A stretch of DNA of 64,000 bases from NCBI RefSeq assembly GCF_009192735.1, contig NZ_VTFU01000001.1, forward strand, positions 1,116,001 through 1,180,000. Direction: 5' to 3'. This document shows positions 44,212-54,777 of this stretch, one piece after another. The DNA comes from Arthrobacter gandavensis (GTDB taxonomy: Bacteria; Actinomycetota; Actinomycetes; Actinomycetales; Micrococcaceae). The translations under genes were made by a program, and so were the position numbers. Within the stretch, counting starts at the first letter, position 1; each line of letters opens with the position of its first letter. The notes under the pieces were generated by a model. The model was given only the letters and a program-made list of their open reading frames with translations. It searched no databases and had not been told where the DNA came from.

Positions 44212-44988
44212 CTACCGTACCGGGGGCCGCGGCCCGAGAATATCCGAACCGATGCGCAGGTGTGTCGCCCCGCTGGCCAGCGCAGCCTCGAGGTCTCCGC
44301 TCATGCCGGCGGACACCGAGTCCGCTTCCGGATACTTTTCCCTCAACTGCAGGGACAGGTCCTGAAGCCGCCCAAAGGCGTCACGCGGATCCTCATCCAG
44401 CGGCGCCACGGCCATCAGGCCTGCCAGCCGCAGCCCGGGAGCGGCAGCGGCGGCATCGGCCAGGGCCGGAAGCTCTGCAGGCAGCACTCCCCCGCGGGAC
44501 GGGCCGGCATGGTCCGCCGCGGATCCCGCACCGTGACCGGCTGACGGATCCCGCAGGTCGACCTGGAGGAAGCACTCCAGGTCCTTCCGCGGTTCCAGCC
44601 CCGCCGCGGCGCGCCGCTGCTGCTCCCTGGCCATCGCTTTGGCCAGCGCGCTGACAAGCGATGGGCGGTCAACGGAATGGACGGCGTCGGCGTAACGGAC
44701 CACGGACTTGGCCTTGTTGCTCTGGAGCTGTCCGATGAAGTGCCAGGACAGCCCGAGGGAGGCCGTTTCCTCAGCCTTGGCGGCGGCCTCCTGGTCCTTG
44801 TTCTCGCCCACATCAGTGACGCCCAGGCCGGCCAGTAGTTCGACGTCGCTCGCGGGAAAGTATTTGGTGACCACTATCAGAGTGGGAGCGGCGCCGAAAG
44901 GCGCCGCTGCGCTGATGCGGGTCCGGACGCGCTCAAGGCGCCGGGCGAGGTCTGCGGCCCGGTCCGGGCTGGCATTAGTCGAAGTCAT
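44212..44988 (-). CDS. YggS-family PLP homeostasis protein
   Basis: PLP-binding single-domain alanine-racemase-like fold that buffers pyridoxal phosphate. 258 residues with the PLP lysine in VVTKYFPASD, the WHFIGQLQSNKAKSVV motif, MSGDLEAALASGATHLRIGSDILG phosphate-binding region. It has a Pro/Gly insert (about 165-185) longer than usual. Between pgeF and sepF as in most actinobacteria. Confidence 0.92.
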   Translation of the reverse strand: MTSTNASPDRAADLARRLERVRTRISAAAPFGAAPTLIVVTKYFPASDVELLAGLGVTDVGENKDQEAAAKAEETASLGLSWHFIGQLQSNKAKSVVRYADAVHSVDRPSLVSALAKAMAREQQRRAAAGLEPRKDLECFLQVDLRDPSAGHGAGSAADHAGPSRGGVLPAELPALADAAAAAPGLRLAGLMAVAPLDEDPRDAFGRLQDLSLQLREKYPEADSVSAGMSGDLEAALASGATHLRIGSDILGPRPPVR

Positions 44989-45046
44989 GTGTGGTTCCTA
45001 GGGTGGTGCGGGGGTTCCCGCCGGCAACAGGGCGGTGACCGGTATT

Positions 45047-45751
45047 TCAGACGCGCCAGACGAGGCCGGCGAAGCGGCCGGCGCTGCTGGAACGCCGGTG
45101 GGAGTAGAGGTCTGCGGATTCGAGCGTGCAGCCGCTGACGCGCGTTACCTTCACATCGAGCGCTGCCAGCTGGGCGGCGGCGCCGGAGGGAAGGTCCAGG
45201 GCAGGGGTGCCCCAGCTGGTGCGGGACCGCACCTCGGGGATGATGGCCGCCGCTTCCTCCAGCATGGCCCCGGGAACCTCATAGCACTGCCCGCACACGG
45301 CCGGACCAATCCAGGCAGTGACGCCGGCGGCACCGGCTGACCGCATCCGCTCCACGGTATTGGCCAGCACACCATCCAGCAGCCCCTTGCGGCCGGCATG
45401 GGCAACCGCGGTGACCACACCGCCGTCCGGCCTCTGGCCAATGAGGACAACTGGGACGCAGTCGGCGACCATGACCGCCAGCGGAGCGCTCCCGTCAAGG
45501 CTGACCATGGCATCAGCCGTTGGTACCGCAGCGGGGGCCTGCCCGGAGCCGGCCAGCGCAACATCGGCCGAGTGGACCTGGTTCATGAACCGCAGCGACT
45601 TTGGGGCAACGCCCATGGCTTTTTCCAGGGCGGCCCGGCGCACCAGCACCTGGTCCGGATCATCCCCCACATGCAAAGCGAGGTTGCCCGCCTCCGTATT
45701 GGTGAATGCGACCCTCAGGCCGTCACCGGCCTGCGTCTGCCACCAAAACAT
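45047..45751 (-). CDS. pgeF: Peptidoglycan editing factor PgeF (YfiH)
   Basis: Multicopper-oxidase-like fold that prevents misincorporation of Ser for Ala in muropeptides. 234 residues with the Zn/Cu-binding motifs: MNQVHSADV, MVADCVPVVL and AVAHAGRKGLLDGVLANTVERM, WIGPAVCGQCYEVP. Located between ftsZ and yggS on the same strand as is standard. GAGG lies about 10 bases before the ATG. Confidence 0.93.
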   Translation of the reverse strand: MFWWQTQAGDGLRVAFTNTEAGNLALHVGDDPDQVLVRRAALEKAMGVAPKSLRFMNQVHSADVALAGSGQAPAAVPTADAMVSLDGSAPLAVMVADCVPVVLIGQRPDGGVVTAVAHAGRKGLLDGVLANTVERMRSAGAAGVTAWIGPAVCGQCYEVPGAMLEEAAAIIPEVRSRTSWGTPALDLPSGAAAQLAALDVKVTRVSGCTLESADLYSHRRSSSAGRFAGLVWRV

Positions 45752-45824
45752 TGTCGAACAACCTCGCTGCTGCCGGGCGTTCCGGACTGCTGCCCGGACC
45801 GGGGTGCTACTTCAGGATTTGCTG

Positions 45825-47021
45825 TTACTTCAGGAAATCAGGGACATCCAGGTCGTCGTTGCGGCCCGTGGACAGGTCCGATTCCACGACGGCCGGCAGG
45901 TCGACGTCGAAGCCTGCGTCGGCCGGAACGTCGCTGTGCTGGTTGGAGCGCTGCGACCATGCGGACAGGCCCGCGGAAGCGGGTGCGGCGCCGGCGTAGC
46001 CGCCGGCTGCCGGTACGCTGGCCGGCGGGGTTGCGGGCTCGGCCGGCTTGTGGGAAACCGGCTGGGAGGTGACATCCACCTGGTCGAAACCGGCGGCGAT
46101 AACCGTGACGCGGGCTTCGTCACCCAGGGCGTCGTCAATGACGGCACCAAAGATGATGTTCGCTTCGGGGTGAGCCACTTCCTGGACCAGGCGCGCGGCT
46201 TCGTTGATCTCGAAGAGACCGAGGTCGGAACCACCCTGGATCGAGAGCAGGACGCCGTGGGCGCCGTCGATGGATGCTTCAAGCAGAGGAGAAGCTATTG
46301 CCAGCTCGGCGGCCTTGACGGCCCGGTCCTCCCCTCGGGCTGAACCGATGCCCATGAGTGCCGAACCGGCACCCTGCATGACGGACTTGACGTCGGCGAA
46401 GTCAAGGTTGATCAGGCCCGGGGTGGTGATCAGGTCGGTGATGCCCTGGACACCGGAGAGCAGCACCTGGTCAGCGGAGCGGAAGGCGTCCAGCATGGAC
46501 ACATTGCGGTCGCTGATGGAGAGGAGGCGGTCGTTCGGGATAACGATGAGCGTGTCGACTTCGTCGCGCAGCGTATCGATGCCCGACTCGGCCTGGTTGG
46601 AGCGGCGGCGGCCTTCGAAGGTGAAGGGACGGGTGACCACACCAATGGTCAGCGCGCCGAGTGAACGGGCGATGCGGGCGACGACGGGGGCGCCGCCGGT
46701 GCCGGTGCCGCCACCTTCGCCGGCGGTCACGAAGACCATGTCGGCTCCGCGAAGGACTTCCTCGATCTCCTCCGCGTGATCCTCGGCGGCTTTGCGGCCG
46801 ACCTCGGGGTCCGCACCGGCACCCAGGCCGCGGGTCAGCTCACGGCCGACGTCGAGCTTCACGTCGGCGTCGCTCATCAGCAGTGCCTGCGCATCGGTGT
46901 TGATGGCGATGAACTCCACTCCTCGGAGTCCCACGTCAATCATCCGGTTTACGGCGTTCACGCCACCGCCGCCGATGCCGACGACCTTGATGACGGCCAA
47001 GTAATTCTGCGGTGCTGCCAC
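45825..47021 (-). CDS. ftsZ: Cell-division protein FtsZ
   Basis: Tubulin-like GTPase that forms the Z-ring. About 398 residues: GTPase domain with [16 protein letters not shown] and the tubulin signature [13 protein letters not shown], then the activation domain. A variable Ala/Pro linker leads to the conserved C-terminal peptide DLDVPDFLK, which contacts SepF. GTG at 47021 is chosen because homologues begin [15 protein letters not shown]; the frame is open 84 bases further. It has its own strong promoter. Confidence 0.97.
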   Translation of the reverse strand: MAAPQNYLAVIKVVGIGGGGVNAVNRMIDVGLRGVEFIAINTDAQALLMSDADVKLDVGRELTRGLGAGADPEVGRKAAEDHAEEIEEVLRGADMVFVTAGEGGGTGTGGAPVVARIARSLGALTIGVVTRPFTFEGRRRSNQAESGIDTLRDEVDTLIVIPNDRLLSISDRNVSMLDAFRSADQVLLSGVQGITDLITTPGLINLDFADVKSVMQGAGSALMGIGSARGEDRAVKAAELAIASPLLEASIDGAHGVLLSIQGGSDLGLFEINEAARLVQEVAHPEANIIFGAVIDDALGDEARVTVIAAGFDQVDVTSQPVSHKPAEPATPPASVPAAGGYAGAAPASAGLSAWSQRSNQHSDVPADAGFDVDLPAVVESDLSTGRNDDLDVPDFLK

Positions 47022-47084
47022 GTCCTGTGTCCCTTGTTCGAATCTGTGCAACTGATCATTGGGTGGCCGGAAACCCGGCCGAAA

Positions 47085-47142
47085 AACCTTGAACCTTACG
47101 TCCAACCTTCAACCCCAGACCCTAAGGCTCTAGTTGAAGGTT
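47085..47142. repeat. Three copies of an 11-bp motif in the ftsZ promoter region
   Basis: GGTTCAAGGTT (47095-47085, minus) and GGTTGAAGGTT (47114-47104, minus) are direct repeats 19 bases apart; AGTTGAAGGTT (47132-47142, plus) is an inverted copy. The inverted copy lies between the -35 and -10 boxes. A regulator site or RNA structure is possible. Confidence 0.6.
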
Positions 47143-47155
47143 ATAGTTATGTCAA
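47127..47155 (-). promoter_or_regulatory. ftsZ: ftsZ promoter
   Basis: Minus-strand TTGACA (47155-47150) and TAGAGC (47132-47127) separated by 17 bases, giving a transcript start near 47120 and a leader of about 100 bases. Confidence 0.7.
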
Positions 47156-47248
47156 GTAATCCTCTACCTGTGACGCTATGGGGCGGAAAGTCGTTCTGCA
47201 ATTACCTCTGCCGCGTGTCGGATTTTTCTTTCCCGCAGGAGGGAAATA

Positions 47249-48223
47249 TCACCGTGTCACCGGCGCGGTCGGGGTGCTGACGTCAAACACCTTCACCGGC
47301 GGATCCTTGGGCGGCATCTGCAGCAGCGCCTCCAGTGCGCGCGCCTTGGCCACGCTGGATTCGGCGCTCCCCCAGAATACCTGCTGCCCGTTGAGCAGCT
47401 GCAGCTGAACCGAATCCACCGACGATGCCGAGGCATGGTCCAACTGCGTCAGCACGCCCTCCGGCAAAACCGACAGGACGGATGTGACCGTGCTGAAGAC
47501 AGCGCTGTTCACGGCTTCCGTGCCGCCGTCGATGAGCGGCAGGCGGGCGTCGGCGCGGTTGGCGGCGGTTCCGATCTCCCGGCCCTCATCGTCAATCAGG
47601 AGGAATGCGTCGCCGCTCTGCAGGACGGCCACCGGAACCCGCTCGTCGATGGTCACCACGATTTCCGACGGCGGCTGGGCCACGACGTCCACGCCGGCCA
47701 CCTCGGGCCTGTCCGCCAGCAGAGCCGCGACGTCGTCATCGGAGATCGTGGTCAGCGGCTTTCCCAGCAGCGGCTGCAGCGACCGGTGGACCTCCTCGGT
47801 GGTCAGCAGGGAATTGCCCTGCACCGTTACCGTCTTCAGGGCCAGGGCCGGTGAGAAAAACAGGAACGCGAAAAACGCGCCGAGCACCACCACTGCGGTG
47901 ACAACGGAGGTCAGCACCCATCGCCGGCGCCGGCGGACGGGCGGCTCGGGAAAGGCCAGCACCGTGGCCGTGACCGCGTCGCTTCCCCCGTCCATTCCGC
48001 CGCCGCCATCGGTCCGGCTGCCGGCGCCGGGGCGCGGCCCCGCACCGGAGGAGCCGCGGACAGAGGCCCAGTCCGGACCGCGGTGCGGTCCCCCGTTGCG
48101 GCGAACGGAATCGCTGCCGTGTCCGCCGGGGCGGCGGACATTGTCAGCACTGCGGGCGGACGGTCCGGTTCGTCCCGGATCAACCGCCGGCCGGCGGGGT
48201 TTCCTGCTACCCACGGGAATCAT
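47249..48223 (-). CDS. ftsQ: Cell-division protein FtsQ
   Basis: Bitopic divisome protein linking FtsB/FtsL to other components. 324 residues: a long basic Pro/Gly-rich cytosolic N-terminus (about 1-105), one membrane segment (VLTSVVTAVVVLGAFFAFLFF), a POTRA domain (ALKTVTVQGNSLLTTEEVHRSLQPLLGKPLTTISDDDVAALLADRPEVAGVDVVAQPPSEIVVTIDERVPVAV) and the beta domain. The start overlaps murC by 17 bases; GTG at 48214 is an alternative. Confidence 0.9.
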   Translation of the reverse strand: MIPVGSRKPRRPAVDPGRTGPSARSADNVRRPGGHGSDSVRRNGGPHRGPDWASVRGSSGAGPRPGAGSRTDGGGGMDGGSDAVTATVLAFPEPPVRRRRRWVLTSVVTAVVVLGAFFAFLFFSPALALKTVTVQGNSLLTTEEVHRSLQPLLGKPLTTISDDDVAALLADRPEVAGVDVVAQPPSEIVVTIDERVPVAVLQSGDAFLLIDDEGREIGTAANRADARLPLIDGGTEAVNSAVFSTVTSVLSVLPEGVLTQLDHASASSVDSVQLQLLNGQQVFWGSAESSVAKARALEALLQMPPKDPPVKVFDVSTPTAPVTR

Positions 48224-49658
48224 TCCGGGCCGCCGCCGGAGCTGCGGCGGCGGCCTCGCCGTCGTCTTCCCCGGTTCGGGCCAGTTCCTGCACCAGGGCC
48301 GCGCCGTACTGGGTCACGTCGCCGGCGCCCACGGTCAGGATGATGTCTCCGGCTGCTGCACGGCGGCAGATATCGCGCACCGCCGAGGAGGCATCGGGTG
48401 CGTACCCGCCCGGCCGGTTGACCCGGGAGGTAATCAGCTCACTGGTCACTCCCGGCACGGGGTCCTCGCGCGCCGCGTAGATGTCCAGCACCGTGGCGCT
48501 GTCTGCCAGTTCCAGGGCCGCGGCAAATTCCTCAGCAAAGGCCACGGTGCGGCTGAACAGATGGGGCTGGAACAGGACGTGCACCCGGTGCTGCCCGGCA
48601 ACAGTGCGGGCTGCGTGGAGCGCGGCCTGGAGTTCGGTGGGGTGATGGGCGTAGTCGTCAAACACCCGGACGCCGCGCACGGAACCCTTGGCCTCGAACC
48701 GGCGGGCCGCACCGGAAAACACCGACAGCCCTGCGGCGGCCTGGGCCGGGTCCACGCCCAGGCCAAGCCCCACGGCAAACGCGGCGGCGGCATTGCGGAT
48801 GTTATGTGCGCCCGGCACCATGAGCCGCAGCTCCTGCTCGCATTCCAGGCCGTCAAGGCTGAAGCGCAACAGGGAGACGGACCCACTGGCCACCGGCCGG
48901 GTATCCGTGATGCGGATGTCGGCGTCCCCGCTGTACCCGTAGGTGCGGACGCGCGCCGCGCCGGAGCGGCGGACGACGTCGGCGGCACCGGGGTCATCGG
49001 CGCAGGCCACCAGCAGTCCGTCCGCGGGCAGCAGCCGGACAAAGCTGTCGAAGGAGGCGAACACCGCTTCCTCGGTTCCGTAATGGTCCAGGTGGTCCGC
49101 CTCGACGTTGGTGATGACCGTGATCCGGGGCGAATAGTTCAGGAAAGACCCGTCGGATTCATCAGCTTCGGCAACAAACACGTTGCCGCTGCCGTGGGCC
49201 GCGTTGACGCCCAGTGCCGCGACATCGCCGCCGATGGCGAAGGATGGATCCAGCCCGGCCTCGCGCAGCAGGACGGTGACCATGGCCGTGGTGGTGGTTT
49301 TGCCGTGTGTTCCGGCCACCGCCACGACGTCCTGCGTCCCCATGGCCGCAGCCAGTGCAACCGAACGGTGGATAACCCGCAGGCCCAGGGACCGCGCCGC
49401 GGCGAGCTCCGGGTTCTGCGGTCGGATGGCCGTGGAAATCACCACGGTGTCGGCGTCCCGCACATTGGCCGCGTCCTGGCCCACGTACACGGTGGCCCCA
49501 AGCGCTTCCAGGGCACGCAGGCCGGCGGAGTCGCGGGCGTCGGAACCGGAGACGCTGACGCCCTGCCCCATCATCACGCGGGCGACGGCGGACATGCCCG
49601 CTCCCCCGAGTCCGATGAAGTGCACGCGTCCGAGGTCGGGCAGTTTCGGGGTGCTCAT
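48207..49658 (-). CDS. murC: UDP-N-acetylmuramate-L-alanine ligase
   Basis: Adds L-Ala to UDP-MurNAc, the first Mur ligase step. 483 residues with the nucleotide motif [16 protein letters not shown], the ATP loop [14 protein letters not shown], the metal [10 protein letters not shown] and the C-terminal domain with [10 protein letters not shown]. The ATG overlaps the murG stop by ATGA, and its own end overlaps ftsQ. Confidence 0.96.
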   Translation of the reverse strand: MSTPKLPDLGRVHFIGLGGAGMSAVARVMMGQGVSVSGSDARDSAGLRALEALGATVYVGQDAANVRDADTVVISTAIRPQNPELAAARSLGLRVIHRSVALAAAMGTQDVVAVAGTHGKTTTTAMVTVLLREAGLDPSFAIGGDVAALGVNAAHGSGNVFVAEADESDGSFLNYSPRITVITNVEADHLDHYGTEEAVFASFDSFVRLLPADGLLVACADDPGAADVVRRSGAARVRTYGYSGDADIRITDTRPVASGSVSLLRFSLDGLECEQELRLMVPGAHNIRNAAAAFAVGLGLGVDPAQAAAGLSVFSGAARRFEAKGSVRGVRVFDDYAHHPTELQAALHAARTVAGQHRVHVLFQPHLFSRTVAFAEEFAAALELADSATVLDIYAAREDPVPGVTSELITSRVNRPGGYAPDASSAVRDICRRAAAGDIILTVGAGDVTQYGAALVQELARTGEDDGEAAAAAPAAARNDSRG

Positions 49659-50764
49659 GCGCGTGACCGTCCGTTCGCGTCGAGAATGAATTCGGCCATT
49701 TGCCGGTCCGCGTCCCGGATGCCCCGGGCTGCGGATGCCGCCGACATTGCCTCAAGCGCCGCCGGATCGGCCAGCAAAGGTATCAGCTTGTCCGAAATCC
49801 ACTGCGCTGTGAAGAGTGAGTCCGAAACCAGGAGCGCTCCGCCCGCCGCCGCGAGGCCGGCGCCGTTCAGTGCCTGCTCCCCGTTGCCGTGCGGCAGCGG
49901 TACCAGTACCGCGGGAAGGCCGACGGCGCTGATCTCGCACACCGTCCCGGCCCCGGAGCGGGCCAGCAGCAGGTCTGCGGCGGCATAAGCCTGTTCCATG
50001 CCGTCCACGTATTCGACCTGGTGGTAGCGCGGAGCAGTGAGCAGCGCACCGTCTCCGGTGTGCAGCTGCTTGCCGCGGCCGGTGATGTGCAGGGTCTGGA
50101 TCCCGGCAGCCGCAAGTGCCGGCAGTGCCTCTTCCACGGCCCGGTTGATGGAGGCGGCACCCGAGGATCCGCCCGTCACCACCAGGGTGGGCAGGTCCGG
50201 GTCCAGCCCCAGTGCGGCACGCGCGCCGGGCCGCGCTTCGTGCCGGTTGAGTCCCGAGATTTCCCGGCGCATGGGCATGCCCACCTGCCGGGCCCCCGGC
50301 AGGTTCGTCTCAGCGAACGCGGTGGCAACGACGTCGGCAAAGCGCGCCCCTACCCGGTTGGCCAGCCCGGGTCGGGCGTTGGCCTCGTGCACGATGATCG
50401 GCAGCTTCCTCCGCCGCGCAGCCAAGTAGACCGGAGTGGAAACGTAACCGCCCACGCCCACGACGACGTCGGCCGCCGCCTCGTCGAGAATGTCCCCGGC
50501 CTGGGCCACGGCACGCTTGAGGCGGCCGGGCAGCCGGAACAGATCCGGCCCCGGCTTGCGGGGCATGGGCACACGGTCAATGACTGCCAGCTCAAACCCC
50601 GCGGCGGGAACAAGCCGCGTTTCCATGCCTGCGGCGGTGCCCACAACCTTGATGCGGGACTCGGGCGCGGACTCCCGGACGGCGCCGGCCACCGCAAGGA
50701 GCGGACTGATGTGCCCGGCGGTGCCGCCTCCGGCGAGGACGAGGGACAGGGGACGTTGCGTCAT
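49655..50764 (-). CDS. murG: UDP-GlcNAc:lipid I transferase
   Basis: Peripheral membrane glycosyltransferase that adds GlcNAc to lipid I to make lipid II. 369 residues with [16 protein letters not shown] and [14 protein letters not shown] (UDP-GlcNAc-binding G-loops) and the [25 protein letters not shown] donor-site motif. Overlaps murC by ATGA and starts 21 bases after ftsW. Confidence 0.96.
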   Translation of the reverse strand: MTQRPLSLVLAGGGTAGHISPLLAVAGAVRESAPESRIKVVGTAAGMETRLVPAAGFELAVIDRVPMPRKPGPDLFRLPGRLKRAVAQAGDILDEAAADVVVGVGGYVSTPVYLAARRRKLPIIVHEANARPGLANRVGARFADVVATAFAETNLPGARQVGMPMRREISGLNRHEARPGARAALGLDPDLPTLVVTGGSSGAASINRAVEEALPALAAAGIQTLHITGRGKQLHTGDGALLTAPRYHQVEYVDGMEQAYAAADLLLARSGAGTVCEISAVGLPAVLVPLPHGNGEQALNGAGLAAAGGALLVSDSLFTAQWISDKLIPLLADPAALEAMSAASAARGIRDADRQMAEFILDANGRSRA

Positions 50765-50785
50765 GGAGCTGATGGTTCACTTTCG

Positions 50786-52132
50786 TCAAAGATTGTGTTC
50801 GGGGACTTTGCGGGCAAAGGAAAGCAGGACGCCGATGGCCATCAGTGTGAAGGTCAGCGACGATCCGCCATAGGAGATGAAGGGCAGCGGCACGCCGATC
50901 ACGGGAAGCAGGCCGGTCACCATGGCAATGTTCACGAACGCCTGTCCGATGATCCAGACGAGGATGGAACCGCACACGATCCGGATAAAGGGGTCCGTGT
51001 GCCGCATGGTCATCCGGATGGTGGCCACCGCCAGGACACCGAAGAGCAGCACGATCAGCAGTGTGCCCAGCAGGCCGAATTCCTCACCGATGATGGCAAA
51101 GATGAAGTCATTGTGGGCTTCGGGAATCCAGCTCCACTTCTGCCGGCTCTGCCCGATCCCCACACCGAACCAGCCGCCGGACGCCAGCGCGTACAGGCCG
51201 GCGTTGGCCTGGTCGCACAGCCCGGCGCCGCAGTCCTGGCCCAGCCAGGCACTGATGCGGCTGGTGCGGTTTCCGCTGATCATGGACATCAGGGCAGCCC
51301 CGGCGGCGCCCGCCGCCACCATCGCCGCGATAAAGCGCAGCGGTGCACCGGCAAAGAACAGCGAGGCGATCATGATCATTCCCATGATGATCACCGTGCC
51401 GAGGTCCTTGCCGATCAGGACGAGCCCAATCAGGACGGCTCCACCCGGAAAGACCACCGGCACCAGCGCATGCTTCCACGAGGTGAGGAGTTTCTGCTTC
51501 GTGGCCAGCACGGAGGCAAACCACACGGCCATGGCCAGCTTCGCCGCTTCCGACGGCTGGCCCGAGATGGGACCAATCTCGATCCAGTTCCTGTTGCCGC
51601 CCACCTCTTTGCCGACCCCGGGGATAAAGACCAGGATCAGCAGGAAGAACGCCCCAATCAGGGCCAGCCAGGCCAGTTTCCGGTATGTCTGGGGGCCAAG
51701 ACGGGACAGCCCCAGCATGGCGGCGACGCCCAGGGCCGCAAACAGGGCCTGCTTCATGAAGAAGCTGAAGGTGCTGCCCACGGACTCCCCCGCCGAGGCC
51801 GCAATGGATTCCACCGAGGATGCCGAGAGCACCATCATCAGGCCGATGGCCGTCAGCGCCAGCGAGGCGCCCAGGATGGTGTAGTACGCGGAACCGGTCG
51901 CTTTTCGCCGGCTGCCCTCGATAAGGACAATGCCGCGCTCGAACAGTGAGGGCTTCTTGTCCGGCTCCGCGGGTTTGCGCGGCGTGCGCTTGGAACCCGC
52001 AGAACCGGCTGATTCCGCGGCCGGAGCGGCGGCCCGGCCCGGTGCAGAGGAACCGGTTCCGGTGGACGGCGCGGCCGCACGGGTGGAGCGAAGGACAGGC
52101 TTGCGGGGTTTCCCTGAGGAGGTAGTGACCAT
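50786..52132 (-). CDS. ftsW: Peptidoglycan polymerase FtsW
   Basis: SEDS-family glycan polymerase of the divisome working with FtsI. 448 residues with a basic, Pro/Ala-rich cytosolic N-terminus (about 1-75), then about ten membrane segments and the SEDS signature VPLPFISYGGSSLTFTLMAIGVLLSF near the C-terminus. The ATG starts immediately after the murD stop codon. Confidence 0.95.
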   Translation of the reverse strand: MVTTSSGKPRKPVLRSTRAAAPSTGTGSSAPGRAAAPAAESAGSAGSKRTPRKPAEPDKKPSLFERGIVLIEGSRRKATGSAYYTILGASLALTAIGLMMVLSASSVESIAASAGESVGSTFSFFMKQALFAALGVAAMLGLSRLGPQTYRKLAWLALIGAFFLLILVFIPGVGKEVGGNRNWIEIGPISGQPSEAAKLAMAVWFASVLATKQKLLTSWKHALVPVVFPGGAVLIGLVLIGKDLGTVIIMGMIMIASLFFAGAPLRFIAAMVAAGAAGAALMSMISGNRTSRISAWLGQDCGAGLCDQANAGLYALASGGWFGVGIGQSRQKWSWIPEAHNDFIFAIIGEEFGLLGTLLIVLLFGVLAVATIRMTMRHTDPFIRIVCGSILVWIIGQAFVNIAMVTGLLPVIGVPLPFISYGGSSLTFTLMAIGVLLSFARKVPEHNL

Positions 52133-53677
52133 CTAGGGCTCCTTAGAAGTCTGCGCCTGTCCTTCCACGTACCCGCGGACGGCCTCGATGAAAGCGTCTC
52201 CGCGGTGCGCGTAGGACGCGAACTGGTCCATGGACGCCGCTGCCGGCGCCATGAGGACAGTGTCTCCGGGCCGGGCCTGAGCGGCGGCTGCTGCGACGGC
52301 CAGTGCCATCACTTCCTCACCGCTTACGGTCGGCCTGGAGGCGTGCCTTCCACCAGTGTGGGGCGGGACAGCCTCAATCACCGGCACCTGCGGCGCGTGT
52401 CGCGCCAGGGCCTCGCGGAGAGCTGAGGAATCCGCGCCGATGAGGATGACGGAACGCAGCCGTGCGGCGTGGGCCTGGACGAGGTCGTCGTATTCGACCC
52501 CCTTGGGCAGTCCCCCGGCAATCCACACCACGGGATTGAACGCCGACAGTGAGGCGGAAGCGGCATGCGGGTTAGTGGCCTTGGAATCGTTGATCCACAG
52601 GATGTCGTTCAGCCGGGCCACCGGCTGGATCCGGTGTTCCCCGGGATCGTAGGCGCGCAGGCCGTCCCGCACTGCAACGGGTTCGACGCCGTAGGCACGC
52701 ACCAGGGCAGCGGCTGCCAGCGCATTGGCAACCAAATGCCGCGGGGCGTGTTCGCCGACATCGGCCAGCGAGGCGAGCTCCGCGGCGGAGTCCTTGCGCT
52801 GTTCAATGAAGGCGCGGTCCACCAAGAGGTTTTCCACCATGCCCACCATGGAAATGGCAGGCATCCCGGTGGTGAAGCCAACGGCCCGGCAGCCCTCGAT
52901 GACGTCCGCTTCTTCGACCATGTGTTCGGTCTCGGACTGCTCGGCGTTGTAGATGCAGGCAACGCGCGTGTTTTCGTAGATCTTCGCCTTGTCGGCCAGG
53001 TACGCGTCGTAGGACCCGTGCCAGTCCACATGGTCCTCGGCCACATTCAGGCATACGCTCGCCAGGGGCGACAGCGAGGAGGACCAGTGCAGCTGGAAGC
53101 TGGACAGCTCAACGGCAATGACGTCATAGCCCTGCGGGTCGCGGATGGCGTCAAGAATGGGCGTGCCCACGTTCCCGGCCGCGATCGCTCGCAGACCGGC
53201 TGCCAGAAGCATGCTCTCGGTCATCGACACGGTGGTGGTCTTGCCGTTGGTGCCGGTGATGGTCAGCCACTCGGCGGTCTTGCGTCCTTCGCGGGTGCGG
53301 ACCCGCCACGCCAGTTCGACGTCGCCCCAGACCGGGATTCCCGCGTCGGCCGCTGAAACCATCAATGGATGGAAAGGGCTGAAGCCGGGAGAAGTAACCA
53401 CCAGCTCCGCGGGTTCCCCCTCGACCAGCGGCAGCGCTTCCGCGTGGGCGGCGCCCAGCAGGACGTCGGCGGCACCAACGATGCGCAGGGTATCGGCCTT
53501 GGCCCGGTTCTCTTCACTGTCCTTGGCATCCACAACCACCACGCGGGCGCCAAGTTCAATCAGGGTGTCGGCAGCGGAGAAACCGGACAGGCCGATTCCG
53601 GTGACAACCACGCGCAGCCCGCGCCACGGCGCATCCCAAGTGGTCAGTTCGTCCAGCCGGGCATTAGTGCTGCTCAA
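52133..53677 (-). CDS. murD: UDP-N-acetylmuramoyl-L-alanine-D-glutamate ligase
   Basis: Adds D-Glu to the peptide stem. About 514 residues with the N-terminal [20 protein letters not shown] loop [23 protein letters not shown] metal region and [14 protein letters not shown]-terminal motif. Start uncertain: TTG at 53677 overlaps the mraY stop (TTGA) and gives the family-like N-terminus [11 protein letters not shown]; an ATG at 53692 is also in frame. Confidence 0.92.
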   Translation of the reverse strand: MSSTNARLDELTTWDAPWRGLRVVVTGIGLSGFSAADTLIELGARVVVVDAKDSEENRAKADTLRIVGAADVLLGAAHAEALPLVEGEPAELVVTSPGFSPFHPLMVSAADAGIPVWGDVELAWRVRTREGRKTAEWLTITGTNGKTTTVSMTESMLLAAGLRAIAAGNVGTPILDAIRDPQGYDVIAVELSSFQLHWSSSLSPLASVCLNVAEDHVDWHGSYDAYLADKAKIYENTRVACIYNAEQSETEHMVEEADVIEGCRAVGFTTGMPAISMVGMVENLLVDRAFIEQRKDSAAELASLADVGEHAPRHLVANALAAAALVRAYGVEPVAVRDGLRAYDPGEHRIQPVARLNDILWINDSKATNPHAASASLSAFNPVVWIAGGLPKGVEYDDLVQAHAARLRSVILIGADSSALREALARHAPQVPVIEAVPPHTGGRHASRPTVSGEEVMALAVAAAAAQARPGDTVLMAPAAASMDQFASYAHRGDAFIEAVRGYVEGQAQTSKEP

Positions 53678-54777
53678 TTTCCCACAACCCATTCCGCATA
53701 GAAGAGGCCAAGGGCCACGGCCACGCAGAGTCCGGCCACGATCCAGAACCGGACCACCACCGTGACTTCAGCCCAGCCCTTGAGCTCGAAGTGATGCTGC
53801 AGCGGGGCCATCTTGAAGACGCGTTTGCCGCCGCTGAGCTTGAAGTAACCCACCTGGATGATCACGGAGAGCGTGATGATGACAAAGAGCCCCGCAAGGA
53901 TGACCAGCAGCAGCTCGGTGCGGGACAGGATGGCGAACGCGGCGATGGCGCCGCCGATGGCCAGGGATCCGGTGTCGCCCATGAAGATCTTCGCCGGCGA
54001 GGTGTTCCACCAGAGGAAGCCCACCAGCGCACCCGCCATTGCCCCGGCCAGCAGGGCCAGGTCCATGGGGTCGCGGACTTCGTAGCAGACGCTTCCGGAG
54101 CCCGGCGCGCCGCAGCTCTGGTTGGACTGCCAGATGCCAATCAGGAAGTAGGCCCCGAAAACAAGGATGGAGGCACCCGCGGCAAGGCCGTCCAGGCCGT
54201 CCGCCAGGTTCACGCCGTTCGTCGTTCCGGTGATGATCAGGTTGGCCCACAGGATGAAAAGGATGGCGCCGATCAGGGTGCCGGCGAAGGCCAGGTCGAG
54301 GCCGGTGTCCCGGATGAAGGAGATTTCCGTGGACGCCGGCGTGCGGCCCTGCCCGTTCGGGAAGTTCAGGGCCAGGATGGCAAACGTGACGCCAACAAGC
54401 GTCTGCAGGATGATCTTGGCTTTGGCGTTCAGCCCAAGGCTGCGCTGCCGCGAAATCTTGGTGTAGTCGTCAATGAAACCCACCATGCCCATGCCCACCA
54501 TCAGGAACAGGACCAGCAGGCCGGACGCTGATGGACCGAAGCTGCCGGGGTTGATGGCAAAACTGATCAGGTGGGTAAGGAAGTAGGACGCCACCACGGA
54601 TGCCACAATGACGGCGCCGCCCATGGTGGGCGTGCCGCGCTTGGTGTGGTGCGACGTCGGGCCGTCGTCGCGGACAAACTGCCCGTAGCTCTTCCGGACG
54701 AGGAAGCGGATGAACAGCGGCGTGCCGATAAAGGCGAAGACCAGGGCCAGGGACGAGCCGATAAGCAGGGAAACCAC
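53674..54777 (-). CDS. mraY: Phospho-MurNAc-pentapeptide translocase
   Basis: Integral membrane enzyme that attaches phospho-MurNAc-pentapeptide to undecaprenyl phosphate, forming lipid I. 367 residues, ten membrane segments, with the Asp-containing GFIDDYTK motif, [13 protein letters not shown], and [12 protein letters not shown]. The insert [26 protein letters not shown] is typical. GTG start overlaps the murF stop by one base. Confidence 0.96.
   Translation of the reverse strand: MVSLLIGSSLALVFAFIGTPLFIRFLVRKSYGQFVRDDGPTSHHTKRGTPTMGGAVIVASVVASYFLTHLISFAINPGSFGPSASGLLVLFLMVGMGMVGFIDDYTKISRQRSLGLNAKAKIILQTLVGVTFAILALNFPNGQGRTPASTEISFIRDTGLDLAFAGTLIGAILFILWANLIITGTTNGVNLADGLDGLAAGASILVFGAYFLIGIWQSNQSCGAPGSGSVCYEVRDPMDLALLAGAMAGALVGFLWWNTSPAKIFMGDTGSLAIGGAIAAFAILSRTELLLVILAGLFVIITLSVIIQVGYFKLSGGKRVFKMAPLQHHFELKGWAEVTVVVRFWIVAGLCVAVALGLFYAEWVVGN

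Noticed and set aside
47484-49988. 834-residue plus-strand frame opposite ftsQ and murC
   Set aside because: Spans two well-supported minus-strand genes; composition is Arg/Ser/Pro/Gly shadow.
49889-51949. 686-residue plus-strand frame opposite murG and ftsW
   Set aside because: Shadow of real genes with intact motifs on the other strand.
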